Positions 5,929 through 6,498 of a stretch of DNA of 6,498 bases are shown here, piece after piece. The stretch comes from CAZDQL01 sp964507325. Lineage in GTDB: Bacteria; Planctomycetota; UBA1135; GCA-002686595. Where the stretch lies: NCBI GenBank assembly GCA_964507325.1, contig CAZDQL010000170.1, positions 1 through 6,498 of the forward strand, read 5' to 3'. The notes beneath the pieces are model-generated. The model saw only the letters and a program-made list of their open reading frames with translations, did not search any database and had not been told where the DNA came from. The number at the start of each line of letters is the position of its first letter. Position 1 is the first letter of the stretch. The translations under genes and the position numbers were made by a program.

Positions 5929-6378
5929 ATGTCCCGATCGCTGCACCGGCCCGTCCACCACAGCCCCCTGCTCCTCGTCCTCGTGGGCCTGATCTGCGCC
6001 CTCGGAGGCTTCTGCCTCGAGCCCGGCTGGGCCCAGGACGACGACGACGACCAGCAGGAGACCCGGGTCATCCCGACCCTCGCCGCGGGCGGCACCGCGG
6101 ATTCGAACGGGTCGATGATCGCGGTCACCGGAATCGACATCACCGGCCAGTCGATCCTCTACCTGATCGACACCGAGGGGAAGCAGCTCTGCGTCTACCA
6201 GGCCAGCGGCGGCAGCCCCGGCACCCAGGGTGTCAAGTTCGTGGGCGCGCGGCGGATCGAGCTGGACCTGAAGCTCGACGGATTCAACGACAAGACCGAG
6301 TCCAACGGCCAGCCGCTCGGCTTCAAGGACCTGCGGCGCGTGTTCGAGTCCTCGGGGACCACGGTCGAGGAGCGCTGA
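5929..6378 (+). CDS. Small secreted or surface protein, unknown function
   Basis: A 149-residue protein I cannot assign to a named family. A basic start (MSRSLHRPVHH) is followed by a hydrophobic core (about 13-30) and a plausible signal peptidase site after Ala35 (GWA-QD), so it is probably exported. There is no lipobox with Cys at the cleavage point, although Cys23 and Cys29 lie in the hydrophobic region. Next come Asp37-41, encoded by five GAC repeats (6037-6051), and a polar linker. The region of about 59-121 looks folded (MIAVTGIDITGQSILYLID, then LCVYQ and VGARRIELDLKLDGFND) and is probably beta-rich. From memory the style resembles small uncharacterised planctomycetal proteins; this was not checked. 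ATG 5929 has a good Shine-Dalgarno (GGAAAGGA, 6 nt ahead) and its own candidate promoter, so the gene is probably not part of the operon. A shared unit with the gene at 6480 is possible. Confidence 0.8.
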   Translation: MSRSLHRPVHHSPLLLVLVGLICALGGFCLEPGWAQDDDDDQQETRVIPTLAAGGTADSNGSMIAVTGIDITGQSILYLIDTEGKQLCVYQASGGSPGTQGVKFVGARRIELDLKLDGFNDKTESNGQPLGFKDLRRVFESSGTTVEER

Positions 6379-6479
6379 CCAACAGCTTTCCGCGTACCCC
6401 GACAAGTACATCCCGGTTATCAACCACCTCGGCATCCCCCCCAACCCCCCAACCCAGATCCAAACTCCAAGGAGTCACC
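6379..6479 (+). promoter_or_regulatory. C/A-rich, G-poor leader between two genes
   Basis: No gene or clear terminator is seen here. Bases 6433-6470 contain a single G although the DNA is C-rich, including C7-AA-C6-AA-C3 (6436-6455). Such a stretch cannot fold well on itself as RNA and would leave the Shine-Dalgarno AAGGAG (6469-6474) exposed. The complementary strand has G-runs compatible with a quadruplex. No convincing promoter hexamers are visible, so the downstream gene may be co-transcribed with the small secreted-protein gene. Confidence 0.4.
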
Positions 6480-6498
6480 GTGTCCGACGATTTCTTCA
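6480..6498 (+). CDS. Start of a further gene, cut by the window end
   Basis: GTG at 6480 is preceded, with 5 nt spacing, by AAGGAG (6469-6474), a strong Shine-Dalgarno match. The six visible codons read M-S-D-D-F-F. The product continues beyond the window and cannot be identified. The start call rests on the ribosome binding site, which is among the best in the window. Confidence 0.6.

Noticed and set aside
5822..5992. 56-codon frame starting at ATGATG on the stop of the short CNNM gene
   Set aside because: It overlaps the stop attractively but runs through the candidate promoter, leader hairpin and start of the secreted-protein gene. It has no domain, and its tail is a shadow of the signal peptide.
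6037..6051. (GAC)5 as a contingency repeat
   Set aside because: A trinucleotide repeat changes only the number of Asp residues and cannot switch the frame; five units is short.

Overview
The window reads as a compact bacterial chromosome segment of very high G+C with strongly G/C-biased codons (many ggg, ctc, gcg). Everything recognisable lies on the + strand. The gene types and style (GspF-like protein without its usual partners, a paired CNNM/CorC-type set, and a small Asp-rich secreted protein with a '...SNGSMIAVTGIDITGQSILYLIDTE'-type core) fit a Planctomycetota bacterium best. This is an inference from protein style; another high-GC Gram-negative phylum is not excluded.

Layout: (1) 1-32, a perfect 14-bp hairpin, probably the terminator of a gene left of the window, followed by about 250 bases without a gene that end in a pyrimidine-rich stretch and a candidate extended -10 only 10 nt before the first start codon. 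(2) 286-5825, a tight four-gene operon: a GspF/PilC-like inner-membrane protein; a 712-residue membrane sensor histidine kinase; a full-length CNNM/CorC-type transporter (DUF21-CBS-CBS-CorC); and a shorter CNNM paralogue without the C-terminal CorC domain. The last three genes are joined by ATGA and TGATG stop/start overlaps. The first two are separated by a 61-nt gap holding a possible 21-codon bridging ORF and a perfect 10-bp GC hairpin that reaches the kinase start codon. (3) 5853-6378, a separate unit with its own candidate promoter, a leader hairpin and a good Shine-Dalgarno site, encoding a small secreted protein. (4) 6480 to the end, the first six codons of another gene, after a C/A-rich leader.

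How the genes may work together: the kinase detects something outside the cytoplasmic membrane through a large, Trp-rich sensor region in which a W-G-x-x-aromatic motif occurs three times. No response regulator is present in the window. The two CNNM proteins are likely to form a Mg2+ (or related divalent cation) export complex in which one subunit carries the complete regulatory tail. The GspF-like protein is a platform for a type II secretion or type IV pilus machine whose other parts must be encoded elsewhere. Why these functions share an operon cannot be read from the sequence.

The points most worth a second look are the repeated motif in the kinase sensor, the hairpin/mini-ORF arrangement in front of the kinase, and the asymmetry of the CNNM pair. 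I see no mobile element, CRISPR array, tRNA or rRNA.
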